The notes beneath the pieces were generated by a model. That model was not told the DNA's origin. It ran no database searches and saw nothing but the letters and a program-made list of their open reading frames with translations. Source: Psococerastis gibbosa (Eukaryota; Arthropoda; Insecta; Psocodea; Psocidae). From it: a stretch of DNA of 64,000 nucleotides. Each line of letters opens with the position of its first letter. Positions within the stretch are counted from its first letter, which is position 1. Positions 11,901 to 26,900 of this stretch are shown piece by piece. The stretch lies in NCBI GenBank assembly GCA_963971405.1, contig OZ020487.1, positions 33,155,371-33,219,370 on the forward strand. Direction: 5' to 3'. Position numbers and translations under genes: made by a program.

Positions 11901-14900
11901 CTTGCGGTCGGAGACGTGTCGTAACTCGACACAAGTACCTATTAAGTTACTTAGGCGATTGAAGAGGTTAATCGGATACTTTCATTAAATTTTTTGTACG
12001 CGATTACCCTTTAAAAGAATGAAAATAAAGAATAAATTGCGACGAGTTGTATAGTGTAGACCAAGGTTCAGTATCGTAGAGTACATAAAGCAAAGGAGTG
12101 TAGAGCTTAATTCTGATTTTATCTACATGAAGTTGCCAGGCAACGGAGGCGGTGTTCCAAGTTAACGTTGATCCTGTATTCTCATAAAATTAACCCCGGA
12201 GGCGCAACATCCGTTTCCCCCGTTACTACCCCTGGTGACCCTCGCACACTCATTGAAAAGATTCGCCTCCTCATTACCGCTAGTCATGCGGCCGAATCCA
12301 CCAGCAGTGGGCCTTGGAAATGTCACCGTAAAGAATACTGCACGGTGCCGCCTTGTTCGAATGCATTTATTTCTACGTTATGTCAGCTAATTTATAGCTC
12401 TACAATCTATATACATGGGTTAATTGTAAGAGTGCCGAAAGGCCCAAAATTCGCACATATGGAAAATAAAGACAATTTTCTTTCTTTCTATATTTCCTGT
12501 GAAATTAGATTTTGTATGAAAACAAAACTGATGTTATGATGTCCGATAAGGTATAAAAAATGTTCCTCTTAATGTTTTTATACATAGTATGTGGCCGTAG
12601 CTAACTCCAATGGGACACATTTTTGGCACTCCTTCGACCTGACATCCTCAGTGACAGTTTTATTAACGTATCAAGTGCAACAACTGTGGCCGATCGGTGT
12701 TAGTGACGGGTACAAAATGTATACACCAAAGCGTAGACGAACATAATTTTTCTAGTTTATGACAGGGGAAGTTGCTTTGCACAAACATTGGAAAGTGGGG
12801 GACTCCATTTGCTCTTAAACTGAACGTTTTTTTTACCATTGCTGATAAATATTTACAAATGCATACAATCTGATTTTTTTATTATTGAGCAAACCTCATA
12901 ATGAGAACCGAATTCCAAGTATTTTATCTTGAGTTAATTTTGAGTAATATTTAGGTTGAATTTAGTTGTCTTGGGAACTATGCGTATCCTGACATAAAAC
13001 TCCCATCACGTGTATCGTTGGTATTACAAATGAGCAAGTCTTAGCTAAGTTTTCTACGGAGTAGCAGGTGTAAGCTATGTGTTTATTTCATAAATGAAAG
13101 TTGAATGGAAGCCAATGAGATGCAGCAGTGCAGTCAGGAGACATCCGTGCCAGCCAACGTTTCAAAACGCTGTTTTTAAATTTAATTCCCATGTGTCGGT
13201 CAGGGTGGTTAACTCATAGATTCTGAGATGGCGACATCCTGGTTGTAGCTGGGTATTGCAGCTCAGAAATATGCAGAGTCAGCTTAACTGCTCCATTCAC
13301 GGACCGGCGAAGAAGCCGACAAATGATCGATGGTTCACCACTCGGATAACACACTCGTCCCATATCAATGTTAGCTGTTAGCAGGGGTAGAGGGTTGTTA
13401 GAAGCAGGAACTGGTCCAAATATTGAGGGGTTTTGGCATAAAATTGCGAAATTAGGCAAAAACTTGTCCATATAATAACCCGCACTACCCCTACATTTGC
13501 TGGGTATTTTGAAGGTCGAGTGTCTGAGGCAGTGATGTAGGGGGCTGGCGCGTCGCCAAGCCTGGAATACAAGTTTTCTTCACCCCTGTAATATACCGCC
13601 AGATGGGGCCATCCCTCCCCTCCCCCTACCCCGTTCGGTTTCTTGCCGCCCCGACTTTTCTCGCGTATTAATAACGATCTTCGACCATGCCCCGCTCATC
13701 GATTCCATGGTACTACTGATAACTGATCTGATTTTAAACCATGTGTTTCTTAGTTGAGATGGTCAGGAACAGTCCAGTTGGTTGAGAACTTCACTGTGAA
13801 ACGGATGCTCGAGGTTCGAGACTCGACATAAAAAGTAGAAAAAATTGTCGCCTAGCCTGGGTCCATCCAACCTAATAGGGTACCTTACCTTCTGACCACA
13901 ATATCCCAATTGGAGCTCTGGTAAAGGGAGAGAGAGGATCCTTTAGCAGTCCACAGGCCTAGACCGTCATTGCGTTGCCGTGCCACGGTGCTTTTTGTTT
14001 TTCTTTAATAAGATCATTCCTTAAAATACATTTACTTTAGGAGTGTTTCCTAGGCGTCATCCTTCAGAGTAATTACTCTTGGTTCGTAATTGGTGCATTG
14101 TATATATATATGCATTGTTCGCTGATGGGATGTGTTGGTTGCCGTCGTACATTACCTTGTGAGAGGAAAGCATGCGCACGAGCGTCAGCCATCAAAACCC
14201 GGACGAAGGGAAAGCAACGGGTTTAAATAAATGTAGACAGATCAAATGTAATATCTGATTATTTGTAGTTCTATTGTCAATCATGGTCAATGGCTTGGCC
14301 TACTTCGACAAAAAATTCTCACAGCTAAAAATAGTATTAAATTAGTTTTCCTCATTTCTTTGCAGAAAACTGACGTGATCTACGAACTGGTTGAAGAGCT
14401 GCAGGTGAAGACGAAAGAATACCTGCAGCCGAACCCCACTGCCCGGGCCAAGATGGCGGCTGTAAAGGGGATCTCGAAGATGAGTGGACAGGCTAAGGCA
14501 CAGACGTATCCCCAACCGGAGGGTGTGTTGGGAGATTGCCTCACCACGTACGGCAAGAAACTTGGCGACGACAGCTGCTTTGGTGAGATTTGCGACAATT
14601 TTACAACAATTTGTTCCATACAATATACAGAGTTTTGACGTAAATTCCCACCATCGTAGTAGAATCACGAATTAAAAACAAGTCTTGGGCTGTGAGCATG
14701 GTAGGCACTTCTCAAATTAAGCATTTTGGCTCATTTTAGCGCCAAAATGCTTAAACCCACGCTTATTATTACTGTAGTTGGATACCCTTGTGTATTTTCA
14801 GGAATAGTCTAGTTGGTAGAGAACTAGGCTGTGAAAGGGAAGGACTAGGCTCGAGACTCGGCATAAAATGAAAAATGGGCTCGACCCCAATGGGTACCTT

Positions 14901-17900
14901 ACCTTTATCGGTAATGGAAAAACGCGGCTGGCGGGTATGGTAAAGACCACAAGTCCCAGAAGCGTCCGCTATGTCAGCTGCTAGTTAACATATTGCGTAA
15001 AGGTTTATCGAATAATATTAGTACGGGTCTAAATTCAAACAAAATAGTCAGCGATCACGTTTGACTCTAACCCGAACTTGGGTCACCCTCATGCCTATTA
15101 CGTGGTGTCAATGGCTTGCATCTAATAAAAAAGCGACTAATAAAATTTTTATTTGTCAGGAATATTCTATTATACTATTTTTATGTGAGCTGCTGTAGGG
15201 TTCTATTCTACAGGAGGAAGTAGAACGGAATTTTATTTATGACCGGTTTTATTACAATACGGTGTCATCATTGAAGCATTTGATCATGACCATTGTCGCT
15301 TATATATTATAGCTGATGTGGGTTTATATCAAAGACGTGTGCCAGTGTAATTCATACCGAAAACTTTACCAATAATGTCCGGAAAGTATATGAGGCCGTT
15401 GGCGGGGCAAAGTTCAATTGCCTAAGTCTATCAAAATACCATAATAATAATCGTTCGCTAAGACACCTGCTACTTACTTACTGCGTTATGGTTTATCGGA
15501 CCTTTTTGGTACGTGCCCATTTTGAAACACTCTATCCATTGATCTAGGCCACGATTATATTTAATTTACCAATATTACCGTAGTGTGCGAACAGCGAACG
15601 TGACTGCCTCTAGTTCAATAGCTCTCGTATAAGTTGCCTATCTTCATTTTTCTGCTTTGTGACTTATCATAATTAATTTATTGTAGGCACTGCCATGGTG
15701 GAAATGGGAGAATACATGAAGCAGATGGCTGACGTGAAGTACTCTCTGGACGACAATATCAAGCAGAACTTTCTGGAGCCACTGCATCACCTCCAGACCA
15801 AAGATCTCAAAGAAGTCATGGTAAGCGAACCTCTGGTTTGAAGAACCCTTCCCAAAGTGCCTGCAGTGAGTAGTAATATAGCTTAAAGTCAGTAGTTCGA
15901 GTAGAAAATCCTATACTTCTCCAACCAGCCCCGTGTCATACACGTTAACATGCATAATTACTGCAAGCCATTCAGAAAAATTAAAAATGAAATGTGCTGT
16001 GAGCTAATTGCAACATTTCCTTAGTGTCTGGATGGATATGTTTTTTTTTTTTTTTTTTTTCTTATAAAATGTTAATTGCGTACAAATAATTGAATGAATG
16101 TATCCGATTGACCTCTTCAGTCGCCTCTGTAGGTTAGTACCCCTGTTGAGTTACGACACGTCTCCGATCACATGGCGTGCGAAGACTGGCACAAGTACAA
16201 GCACGCTACCACCTGGCCATCGAAGTCGATGTAGATCTCTATTATCAAGGGCTGATATGCAATGAGGTGGAAGCTGGTTAACTATACCTAGATGGTTGCG
16301 GTAGGCACACAACTCGCTTCAATCGAGACTTAATGTCCCGAGCGGTTTCGGCTATTAAATATTAAACCGTTTTGGAAGCCCTGTTGCTGTAATTACAGCA
16401 GCGATTCGTTATTATTGAATTTTTGTGTCCCTCTAAATTGTAAGCTATAGTTGATGACTTTATGTATAGGGAAGTTACATGTTAAGACAAGGCTTCCTCA
16501 AAAACGTTTTATGCTTCTGCAGAAGCACGTACCTTGTCAAATCTATTGTATGTTCTCTAACTCATGATTTGTTTTTAGCATCACAGGAAAAAGCTGCAGG
16601 GGCGTAGGCTGGACTTCGACTGCAAAAGGCGGCGACAAGCCAAAGGTAAGTTGCTATCCTTGAATTAGAAAGCTGGCTGCTTTATTTTTTTATTTTTATA
16701 AGCGCGGGACCGATACGCGCTTTCTGGTGTGTGGTTGTTGCAATGCGTGTATGTTGTTGGGGAAACACTGCTGTCGGAAGTTAAATACTTTTGGACCAGC
16801 GGTTGAAATGATCGTAAGTTAGTTAATGTATAGAATTATAGGGACAAGCAAAGTGTTTCTTTCGTCTGTTCTCCAACAGTAAGATAATATTTATACTGTA
16901 TATATTGGTCAATGCGAGTCAACCAATGTAATGAACTGCACCCCCATGCATTGGTAGATGGCGATAACTGTCTAATATTCGTCACAATTAACTTTTCAGC
17001 GATGGTGGGACTGTCCCTTCATCATCGCCAAAGAATAAGCATATGACATGTTCATGTCACATAACTAGGTAGTAACTTCACTCTTTTCTGACTCCAAGCT
17101 GCGCGTCAGTGTTGAGGAATAATTTTTTTAGCTCAACATGTGGCCCCAAATTGGGGGAACCCCCTATCATTATGAAACACAAGTGTAATTGATCTGTCAA
17201 ACAAATATCAATAACTCAAACTCTTAAAAACGTTTCAAGTGTCAATTTATTATTCATTGAAGTGCCCTGTAATTTCAAGTTATACCATTATATGGTTATT
17301 TACTAACTTTTCCATTGGTCTGCATTTGTTTGTAATGCACGGCTTCTAATTTTCATTTTCTTATCAGTAATTGAACACCCCCCCACAATCCGTTATTAAA
17401 AACATTTCGTATAAAATCCAGTTTCACGTGAAATGTCGATTGTAGAGCCTAAGTGAAATGTTCCTCAACGTTTTATTACGTAGTATCTGGTCATCACTAA
17501 CACCAATTAGCCACAGTTATTTTAAACAAATCAAGTTCTGTAACTGTGGCCGATCGGTGTTACCTAGTTGGTTGGTAAATACTGTCACAACTTAAACTAA
17601 GCAAACAGTCTTGTAAAATATTATAGTTATGGAATATTTCTTTCAGAATCAAAAAGAATTAATGATTCAAAATGTCCATCTCTTGCTCGAATGCAGGCTC
17701 GCAGACGACAAAGCCAATCATCGATGGCTGTACGCCCCGTGTTCTGGTCACCTCCGATTTAATCGTGTGCCTTTACCATGTTCCCCAAGTGGTTCGGAAT
17801 CCACTATAATCAGGAGGTCCACCCTGTCTGTCAACTACCCTTCTCCCCGAGATGAAAGAGTCTGCCCTTAGGGTGCCTCAAATTAACAAACAGACGCACT

Positions 17901-20900
17901 CCCCCGCCAGGCTGACAGGGTTGCTTAAAACAGAAATGCTGAAAGCAGGCGTTGGAGACAACAACAATAATTAACTTGTTTTAAACCCACCCTGGGGTCT
18001 TCTTTATTTGGGTGAAACGCTGAAAAGTAAGCTATAGCATCTCATGACGGGGGTTGTGAACCAATGCACTTAATTGTGAATACTGAAATAAAGTACGATA
18101 CACGGAATCTGCTAACCTGTTATACTCATAATAAATATATTTTTAGGGAAATTGGATTTTCCAAAAACACATCTATCATGTATTCTCGTTAGGAGGATTC
18201 GTAGAAAATTGGCACCCCAAAATTAAATACTTTTCATTTTTTATTTCATGAACTCAGCTAGTTATTAAAAATTTGGCTCATGTAAGTCGTAGAAGACTAC
18301 TTCGTGCATCATAAGAATCGGGTATTTTTACTTTTCGGTTTTGGAGTTTTTCCGAAAATCCCAGATTACGCGAATTTTTAGTACCCTTTGATTTTTATGA
18401 AAGAAGTAAGGTACCAAAAATTTAATATTTCCTATTATATGATGTATGAAGTAGTCTTCTAAAACTTACATGAGCCAAATCTTTAATAACTTGCTTTGTT
18501 AATTGTTTAAAAAATAAAAAGCCAATAAAGACAACAAACTTTCTACGTAGCATGTCCTCTTAAGCACTTAGCAACTTAGGCTAGATTCAGTGATTATGCA
18601 GAATGTATCGGTTTTGTCGGGCATCGAACCCACTATCTACGCCTAACCGGGGACCACAAGTTAATTTCGGTTATAACGAGGAGGTTACCTATTCGACCAA
18701 AGTTAAGTTGATGTCAGTGTTATACAGTATATACTATATATAATACTACAATGTAATGTAACGGTTGTCGTGTGGTTTCGGTTTGTGTTGCTGGCGCTTG
18801 CTTTCAGATGAGGAGATCAAGCCGGCCGAGGAGAAGTTCGAGGAAAGCCTCGCCCTCGCGCAGATGGGCATGTTCAACCTGTTCGAGAACGAGGTTGAGC
18901 AGGTGAGCCAGCTGTGCACGTTCGCGGACGCCCTGCTCCAGCACCACGAGCAGACTACTGAGATTGTCAGGCGGATGGTCGAAACCATGAACGAGAAGTA
19001 AGTAGTTTTTTATTAATATCACGGTATTCCAGTCTTGCTTAGTACCGACAAGGTAAAAATGATTATTTTTATTATTGTTATCCAAGTCAGAAGTCTGGCT
19101 ATGGCTAAAAGCGACTAGTTAAGTAACAGTCAAAGATTTACATTAACTAAATAAAATATAACTTGATGATAATAGGGGGATTCACTGTCTAAATAAATAA
19201 AAAAATAAAAATTTATTTTTATATTTTATTGTTGTTAGTTATTTAAGTTAAATGTTAGATTTTAAGTGTTTTTAGTTTAGTTAAAATTGTATTGTACTGC
19301 ATTGTACTGTGTGTTTCAATATAATTATTCATTCATTCATAATATTTATCATGCGGATTCTTGCTATATTTTGTACGCCAAATCCGTCGTAAAGTCCAGA
19401 AAACGCACCCAGGGGCCGCGTCCATTTTGATTTGATTATATTGGTTGCTTTATTTATCAGTGGACGTTGGAGTGTGAGCAGTAATTTTTTAATTATTTAT
19501 TGTCGAATGAGAATTCATTGGTTAAATTTCCGAATTTATAATCATAAAAGCGGTTCTCACAGCCGGAGCTGACTCCACCCCTTGCGCCTGTGGCGGCCGG
19601 CAGCTCGCCCCTTCGGGGCCTCGCATTGGGCATTACGCAGCTCGCCCCTTCGCGGCTCGCATGTGACTGCACCATTACTATTGCGGTTGTCAGCGAGTGT
19701 TTTCCTCGCTTTTTTTTCGCGGTCGCGGATATGTGACTGATGCGCAAAAATTAGATAAAAACAATCCTTGATGCGGACTATATATCATGCTAAAATTTCA
19801 GTTCGATCGGTGCAGAACTGTTTGAGTTTTTGAAGCGTACACAAACGGAATGAACATTTTTATACATATATATATATAGTCCAGCCACTCTTATCGTATG
19901 TTCTAGTGACGACATTTATTTATGATCATTAAGAGACACTCGGAGAGGGAAAACCATATAAGTGTTTAATTAAAATATATATAATGAATTATCAATCTTA
20001 AAGCTTCCAAAACTATCAGGACAAACAGAACACATTTTTTTAGCATTTTGATGTGTGTGCCTCTTTATAACGCCGATTAGCCAAAATTATTGAGGTTGAT
20101 TTCATTTTTCAGGCGGGAGGAGGCTGTCAATCGGCCAAAGCCGGAGTTCATCCCCAGAACTCTCGCCGATTTGGGGCTCGACCCCATTCCTGACGGGCTT
20201 ACAGGTAATATATCAATTTTTTTATCCCGTTCCACGCCTATCTTATTCTTATTCAGTTAAACATTGATTGATAGATTTATATATTAGGGGTCTTCACAGT
20301 GTTCGTGTTATCGAGTTATACCTAGTTAAGTGTGTTATATCAAGTTAAGTTAACACACCGATAACCCGATAACCAGCGTGCTATCCTAAACGCCCTTCCA
20401 AGTTGGTTAACGTGCTATTTAGCATGCGCTGCGATCGATAGCTCAGGTTTGACCGCCGCCATATTTATTTTTGTTGATTGATTTGAAACACGCGTTTAAC
20501 ATTTTGTAGTATTTACATTTATTTGCTTAATCTATTATCACAAGCAATTACCGTAAATACTTAAAATTATAATAACCAAAATGAACCAAATCCAAAAATA
20601 TAACAAATGTGGCACCACTAGAATAGAGTTCTGCCACTTTATTGAAACCCGTGCCACGAACGTTTGACTACTACCACGTTGTTTACCCAGTTAATTGCTT
20701 TCGATATAGCATGCTAACTCACTCCCGAGGTCCACTCACGATTGTGTGTTAACTTGGATAGCACATCTAACTCGATAACACCAACACCGTGAAGACCCCT
20801 ATTAAGTCTCTAAGAATTGGCTTCAACAGTCACCCCCCCCCCCCCCCCCCCCCCAATTGTTTGGCCAGTTAGCAGTAATTTACAAGCTCTGATTTTGTGA

Positions 20901-23900
20901 TGATACTTTTTCCGCTATTACCTGATTGATCAATACTTTTGTAAGTATACACTTGTCGGTGAGGAATCCAATGCTTTGTTCTTTTCTAGGTGCATATCGC
21001 TGTTTTTTTTTTAAGTGTGTGTTCTATATCTTAAAACTTGGTAGGCCATTTTACTGAGTTTCAATCAATTGTCTCCTTTCTGCGCTTATTTTTCTATTTG
21101 TTCCAAGTTAAAAAAAATATGTGAACCTTAAATTAGGTTTAGTTAGTCGAAAGACTTGTACCATGTTAAAAAATGTTTAATTTAAAAATATTGAGACTTA
21201 TTGAATTTTGTCCCTAGAACCTGGCTATCCCAGCATGATGGAACGTAAGTTTATTTACTAAGTAATTGTTTGCCAAAAGAACATTGATTCGGCAGCTTTT
21301 AGTATTCGATGCCTTAAGGCATGCCTGCGTGCGTCGATTTTTTTTTTGTGAACAATCACACGACCCATTTCATATGTACGAGTAAGTAGGCCATGTACTG
21401 CATAGGAAAAACCTGCGAAGGCCTTTGGTTTTAATTATTCCCAAATGGTGCTATACGATATTTTAACTCAAATGAGTGGTAACCTCTAATTTAAACCCCC
21501 ATCCCACAGAGCCTTTTACATTCTAACCGAGATTGTGGGTTGACCATTTATGTGCTCAAATAGTCACCTTCCCATTTGCTGTAGTTTCAATGACATTAGT
21601 GTTTGGTTTTTTTCTCAAATTAACTTTTTCACATCAAGTGAGCTCAATAAGCATAGCTACAGTATGGGCACTAACAGTTTTTTAGAGCTTAGTTCTCTTC
21701 ACGCCTCTACACATGAAATGTGATTGTTTACAAATTTCAATGCTGCCTTAGGAATAGATAGAAGCCATTGCAGCGTTATTTTCAGCAAAATGCCACTTTG
21801 TAGAGGCATGGTTCTTCATTGCGCGCATTTGAATAGTCAGTCTTTCAGCTGTCGTAAGTGGAAAACAATGCGTCTCTGATTAACAATGATTAACAAATTC
21901 GTAAACGTTGCCATCACCAGGTGGATTGCCACAGGCTACTTGTTAATTTTTTAATTGCCATTGTCCAAGTTTCTTATGTTAATTTTTTACTTTTGAGATT
22001 ATTTACTCGTTTGCATTTTATGCGGATAATGGGAAAACCGCCACCTTAAAGCCCGGTACACACGATCAATTTGAATCCAGCGGTTCACCGACGATTTGTC
22101 ATAGGAACAAATGGGTTGGTGCAAATAACAGTCAATTTCTGTACACACTTCCGAAGATTTTTGACGCTGACGCGTCTTTTGGGCGTGTTCAGCGGAAAAC
22201 CGTGCACCGTTGTGCAGTCGGCTTCACGCCAGTGACAGAAATCTTCCGAAGTTGACTCTGTGGTTTTCCAACTGGCCATTTGTTCGCATGACAAATTTCT
22301 CTGAGTGAGTCACCGGCGCGGCGTTCTCGGATCGTCCGTGTACGGGGACATAGGTATAAAAATATAAAACCTCGATAGTCACATACAGTATTGATCATAA
22401 ATCCTGGAACAAACACGTTTATGGCTAGTCATACAAAAGTAGCTCACATATCAAACTGCACATGATATTGAAGTATCGTGGGTAGGTACCACACACTTTC
22501 ACCAAAAAACTTTGAAATTGGATCAGTGATTTCATGAGGATGAGCTGAAAACGGAAATACTGCATACTTTTGTATGAAAAGCCATAAACGTGTTTGTTCC
22601 AGGATTTATGACCAATACTGTAACTAAAGACAAGAAAATTGACTGGGAATAGATATTTTTTTTGCTTGATGTTCCCATGTTCAATATTTTCACTGTCATG
22701 TATTTCTGCGGACTGCGATAGAGTGTTAATTTCTATGTCTAGTACAAGGTTATTTTTCACCTAGTAAGATACACTAGGGTAAGGGCTAGTTTTCTAGAAA
22801 GAATCGTGATGATCCAGGGGGATTTGTTAAATATTGAGAGTATGTCAGCAGCAAAGACTTCAAAGTGGTCAAATGAGAATTCTAGAAAAGGCAAGCTTTC
22901 TGTAAAAGCTGTCTATTTCCCTTAATGATTTACTACTCTCCTATAGAATCTGTTCCATGTACTTTATCGGTTGTTCATATATTTGCGTCTGTGGAACGAT
23001 AAATTGATTACCTCCACAACCATTCCTTGTTTATAATATAATTTTTAATCTGTCCCTTAAAACAGTCCTATACGAAGAGACTAGCTGTTTACGAAGTAGG
23101 TACTAATGTCTAATACAGCTGCAGCAAATGCCTTTTCTGATGCCCAACGTATAGGTTATTCCCTTTTTGCAATGACTGTAGAGTGCGGACAGTTGATATA
23201 CAGATAGTCTTTGTATGGTATCTGGCTATACCCAACCCAAACGTTCAACACGAAATGTCGATGTGCCAAATCGTCAATATATTTCGGTCGCTAGTAGCCC
23301 CATAACGGTTCTTACTACAGAGCTAGCCCTTACCGTTCTATAAGACACACAATGTTATCTTTTAAAGCGCTTTACCATGAAGTGTGCTCATGTAAATATT
23401 TTGGGGTTAATTTTCAATTACCAAGTACCAATTAATTTTGTTCACAATTATTCCAAAGACATTAAATTAGTTTGTAACTAGGCGCATGCTTCGTTAAAAG
23501 AAATCGAAAAAAATATCGAGAAGCCTGAAAGCATGATGTCATTAAGTTAACACCTTCTTTCAAACAAGATGCATAAAGTTATTTTATTATAGTGCAATAA
23601 TGCGATCGTATATGCGCAAAACTGCACGTTCTTTAATTAAATGGCATGTTTTCTCTGCAATTAGTGAGTTCAAATTCGTTAATTATAAATTATTCCCTTT
23701 ACGCAGCAGACTTAAGATCCCGAAGTTATACTGTTTTATTTCATGACTCAATGACATAATTATTGTGTGACACTTATTAGCTTTTTCTTGTGTTTATATG
23801 GGTTTTAGCATATAATTTTGCATATAGAGCTGCAAACTTTTCGTATTCGTTGAAATAAAACATTTTTGCTTTGGTAGCGTAAATGCTTGATTCTCTCATA

Positions 23901-26900
23901 CTGAGTCTAATTGTAGGCTACGTGTGGAAAACCACAAGCTATAGGCAAACTACGTTGAGTTGAGCCATACATTAAAGCAGAAAAATCATGGTAAGTTGAC
24001 TGACACACACTATGCAAGTGTTACGCGATCAACAGTCATCTTACAAATTATATATACAGTATATACGAAAGCTTGTAAGATGAATGTTTTTCGCGCAGCT
24101 CTTGGACTCCAAGTACCATGCCTCTTACCTCTTACCATGTCAGCTTACCGTGATTTTTCCGTGATTAATTATTAATTTATTAGATGGCCCATTTAGTTGC
24201 AGCAAGAATCTGAAAAGGAATGACAGAAACCTTATTTAAGGCATCTTAGAACCAACGGAAAAAATTACATACCCGGAGAATTATTTAAACCATTTAAATC
24301 CAGTATTCAATTAACTCCCAAGTAGACGAAATTCAACAGTTTTGTCATGAAAAAAAAAACTGTTCCCTCTACTCTAGCGTAGGCAACAAAGAACAGCAAT
24401 TAATATCGGTTGTCACACAATTGCTAATTTCATTATTATTCCACTTTCATTCCCGCAAGTAAATTTAAATTCATTGGGCCTTATTTAGGATAATTTTGAC
24501 TTATGCACGGATAAGTAAATCTGGAACCCATATTTTATCCGGTTTTAACTGTGAGCTGTGAGTCCGCCGAGGTATATGATAGGTAGTAGCAGTTGAAATT
24601 TTCTTGATGTTTATTGTGTGTTGACTGTGTGGCACGCAGGGAGCTCGACTAATGCCACTCCAGTGCACTCCAAGCCGAGCCACCTGGAGCTCATGTCCGG
24701 CGGAGGGCAGCCCCGCTCCACAAACGGTATGCCCTCTTGGCCCGCAACCGCACCCTACCATCACCACCACCCCCGTTTTGGTTTGTAGATTTTTTTTTTG
24801 TTTAAGTTTTTCGTTGGTGATGGTTCCATTGTAACAGGCCAGGCTAAGGTCCGCGTCCACCATCGTTTGAAAAGTATAGGTAAGGAGAACTTAGTGAAGT
24901 CATGCTTACGCCTGTTACATTATCGCATGTAGCCGGTGTTGGCTGACATCGCGGACGAATACCAGTTAGCCAATGGCCAAAAATTCATACTTTACCGGTA
25001 AGGAAGCAGGATGGCACCGCCGTCTACTAATGCATGGCGGTGCCGTGCAGTATTCCTTGCCGAGACTTTTCAACCGATGATGGGAACCGTCCTCAATGTG
25101 TTTCGCACCAAGTAGGAGGAACTGTTCCTGCAGGTAATTTCTACCCACAGGTAAGCTTGGGTCCTACCGCTACAGTCAAATGCCATATTAACTTCTTCTT
25201 AAAATGATGGCTATATTTATTTTTATTTCGAAGTATTTAACAAAAGGGTTCATTGTACTTACAATGCCTGATGTGTTAATAGCTATTAGAGGGCTTAGCC
25301 TCACAGTCATCGAACAATGAGGGCGGAGCCAGAAATAAAAAACTAAACGATTAGTCCTTCTCAGGACTTAGCCCGATGAGACGTCACCCCCTTGCCCTGA
25401 AAATGGGCTCCGCCCTAATTGTCCGATGACTGTGATACCCTGCCTCTAATGACTATTAACACAGCAGGCAAAAAAGGCCAACTAACCCTTGTTAAATAAT
25501 ATTAAACCATTGCCATTAACCTTTACCAATAGATTTATCAGAATTAATTGCATTCTTTAAATTATTACATTTGTGTTAAAATCGTGTTAAAATAAAATAA
25601 AATGAAAAATCAGTTTGTTTTTAATAGATAAGTGAGATAGGTGAAGTTATCTGTTTACATGGAAAATACTGCTAGTCGGTAGGACCCAAACTTACCTGTG
25701 TGTATACCATATGCCCACGGGAACAATTACTCCGAATTGGCGACGACCTAAGGCTCGTTTGGAAAGTCTAGTTAAGAAATACTGCACGGCACCGTCATGC
25801 ATTGTTACATTGTGGTGCCTTCCAGTATTACTTACCTAGACTTTTGTAGAGTTCGTGGGAGCCACCCTAAAGATATTTATTTTTAAGACCTACTCGTAAA
25901 GGAAATCATTGGAAATATTGGGCTGGCGTCTTCTGTGTAAGAAGGTTGGTTTGTATGAGGTAATAATTTGACCTCGTGTGTGCCATGATGGGGTTTTAAT
26001 AAGAGTTTGAATTATGTAATGCGTCTGTACAGTCAAAATCTTGATGCTGTAAAAACTCGACTCACAAAAAAAAAAAAAAAAAAAAAAATGGCATAGGACT
26101 ATCAAATATTTTGCAGTGTGGAGCCTGTGTTTAGCCAGGCACTAGATTTAACTATTATATTTCCATTACGTTAAAATCTGTTATGGGTGTGACCATGGAT
26201 TGCCCGTAATAAAGCTGATGGCTTAAAAATGATAAAATAATAAATTAGAAAAAAAAGTCATGAGGAAAACAAAGCAGTAAGAAGAAAGAAAGAAAGAAAA
26301 TTGACTTTATTTTCCGTGTGAGCGAATTTTGGCCTTATGTTGTAGCCAAGACTAATTATTACTTGCGTAAAATTCCGATATTACGCTTTTGTAAGCTACT
26401 AACCTAATAATAATCTTTTAATATTATACACAGCAATAATAATATTCAATGGTCAGTCGAACAGTAACGCCACTATTATAGCTATTGCGATGGAAATTCA
26501 ATGATTTCCTCTGCAGTGTGGGACTCGCTTCATTCAGTAACTTATCACTGCCCAAAATATGTGCTCATGAAATAAAAACAGAAATTCCATTGAAAAACAA
26601 GCACATTTAAAAAAAAAAAAAAACTAATAGAATTTCTACTGAAACGGAAAATTCTAGTATGATTATAGAACATTGGCGTAAATTCCCAAAATTTCTGGGG
26701 GGGGGGGGCTTTAGGACCCCAAGACTTTGATCCCCGGAGAAAAAAAAGGGATAAATGGGCCCAAATTAGTGAGGTTTTACGAATATTCTACCCTGGAGAA
26801 AGGGGGGCCCGGGGGTCTCCCCGGAGAAAAAAATCGATGAATAGGCCCAAATTAGGGAGCTTTTACGCATTTTGCAAGCAGTACAGTTGAGATTTTACCG

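Noticed and set aside
24501-24863. 120-codon minus-strand frame
   Set aside because: It is antisense to the endophilin linker exon at 24640-24726.
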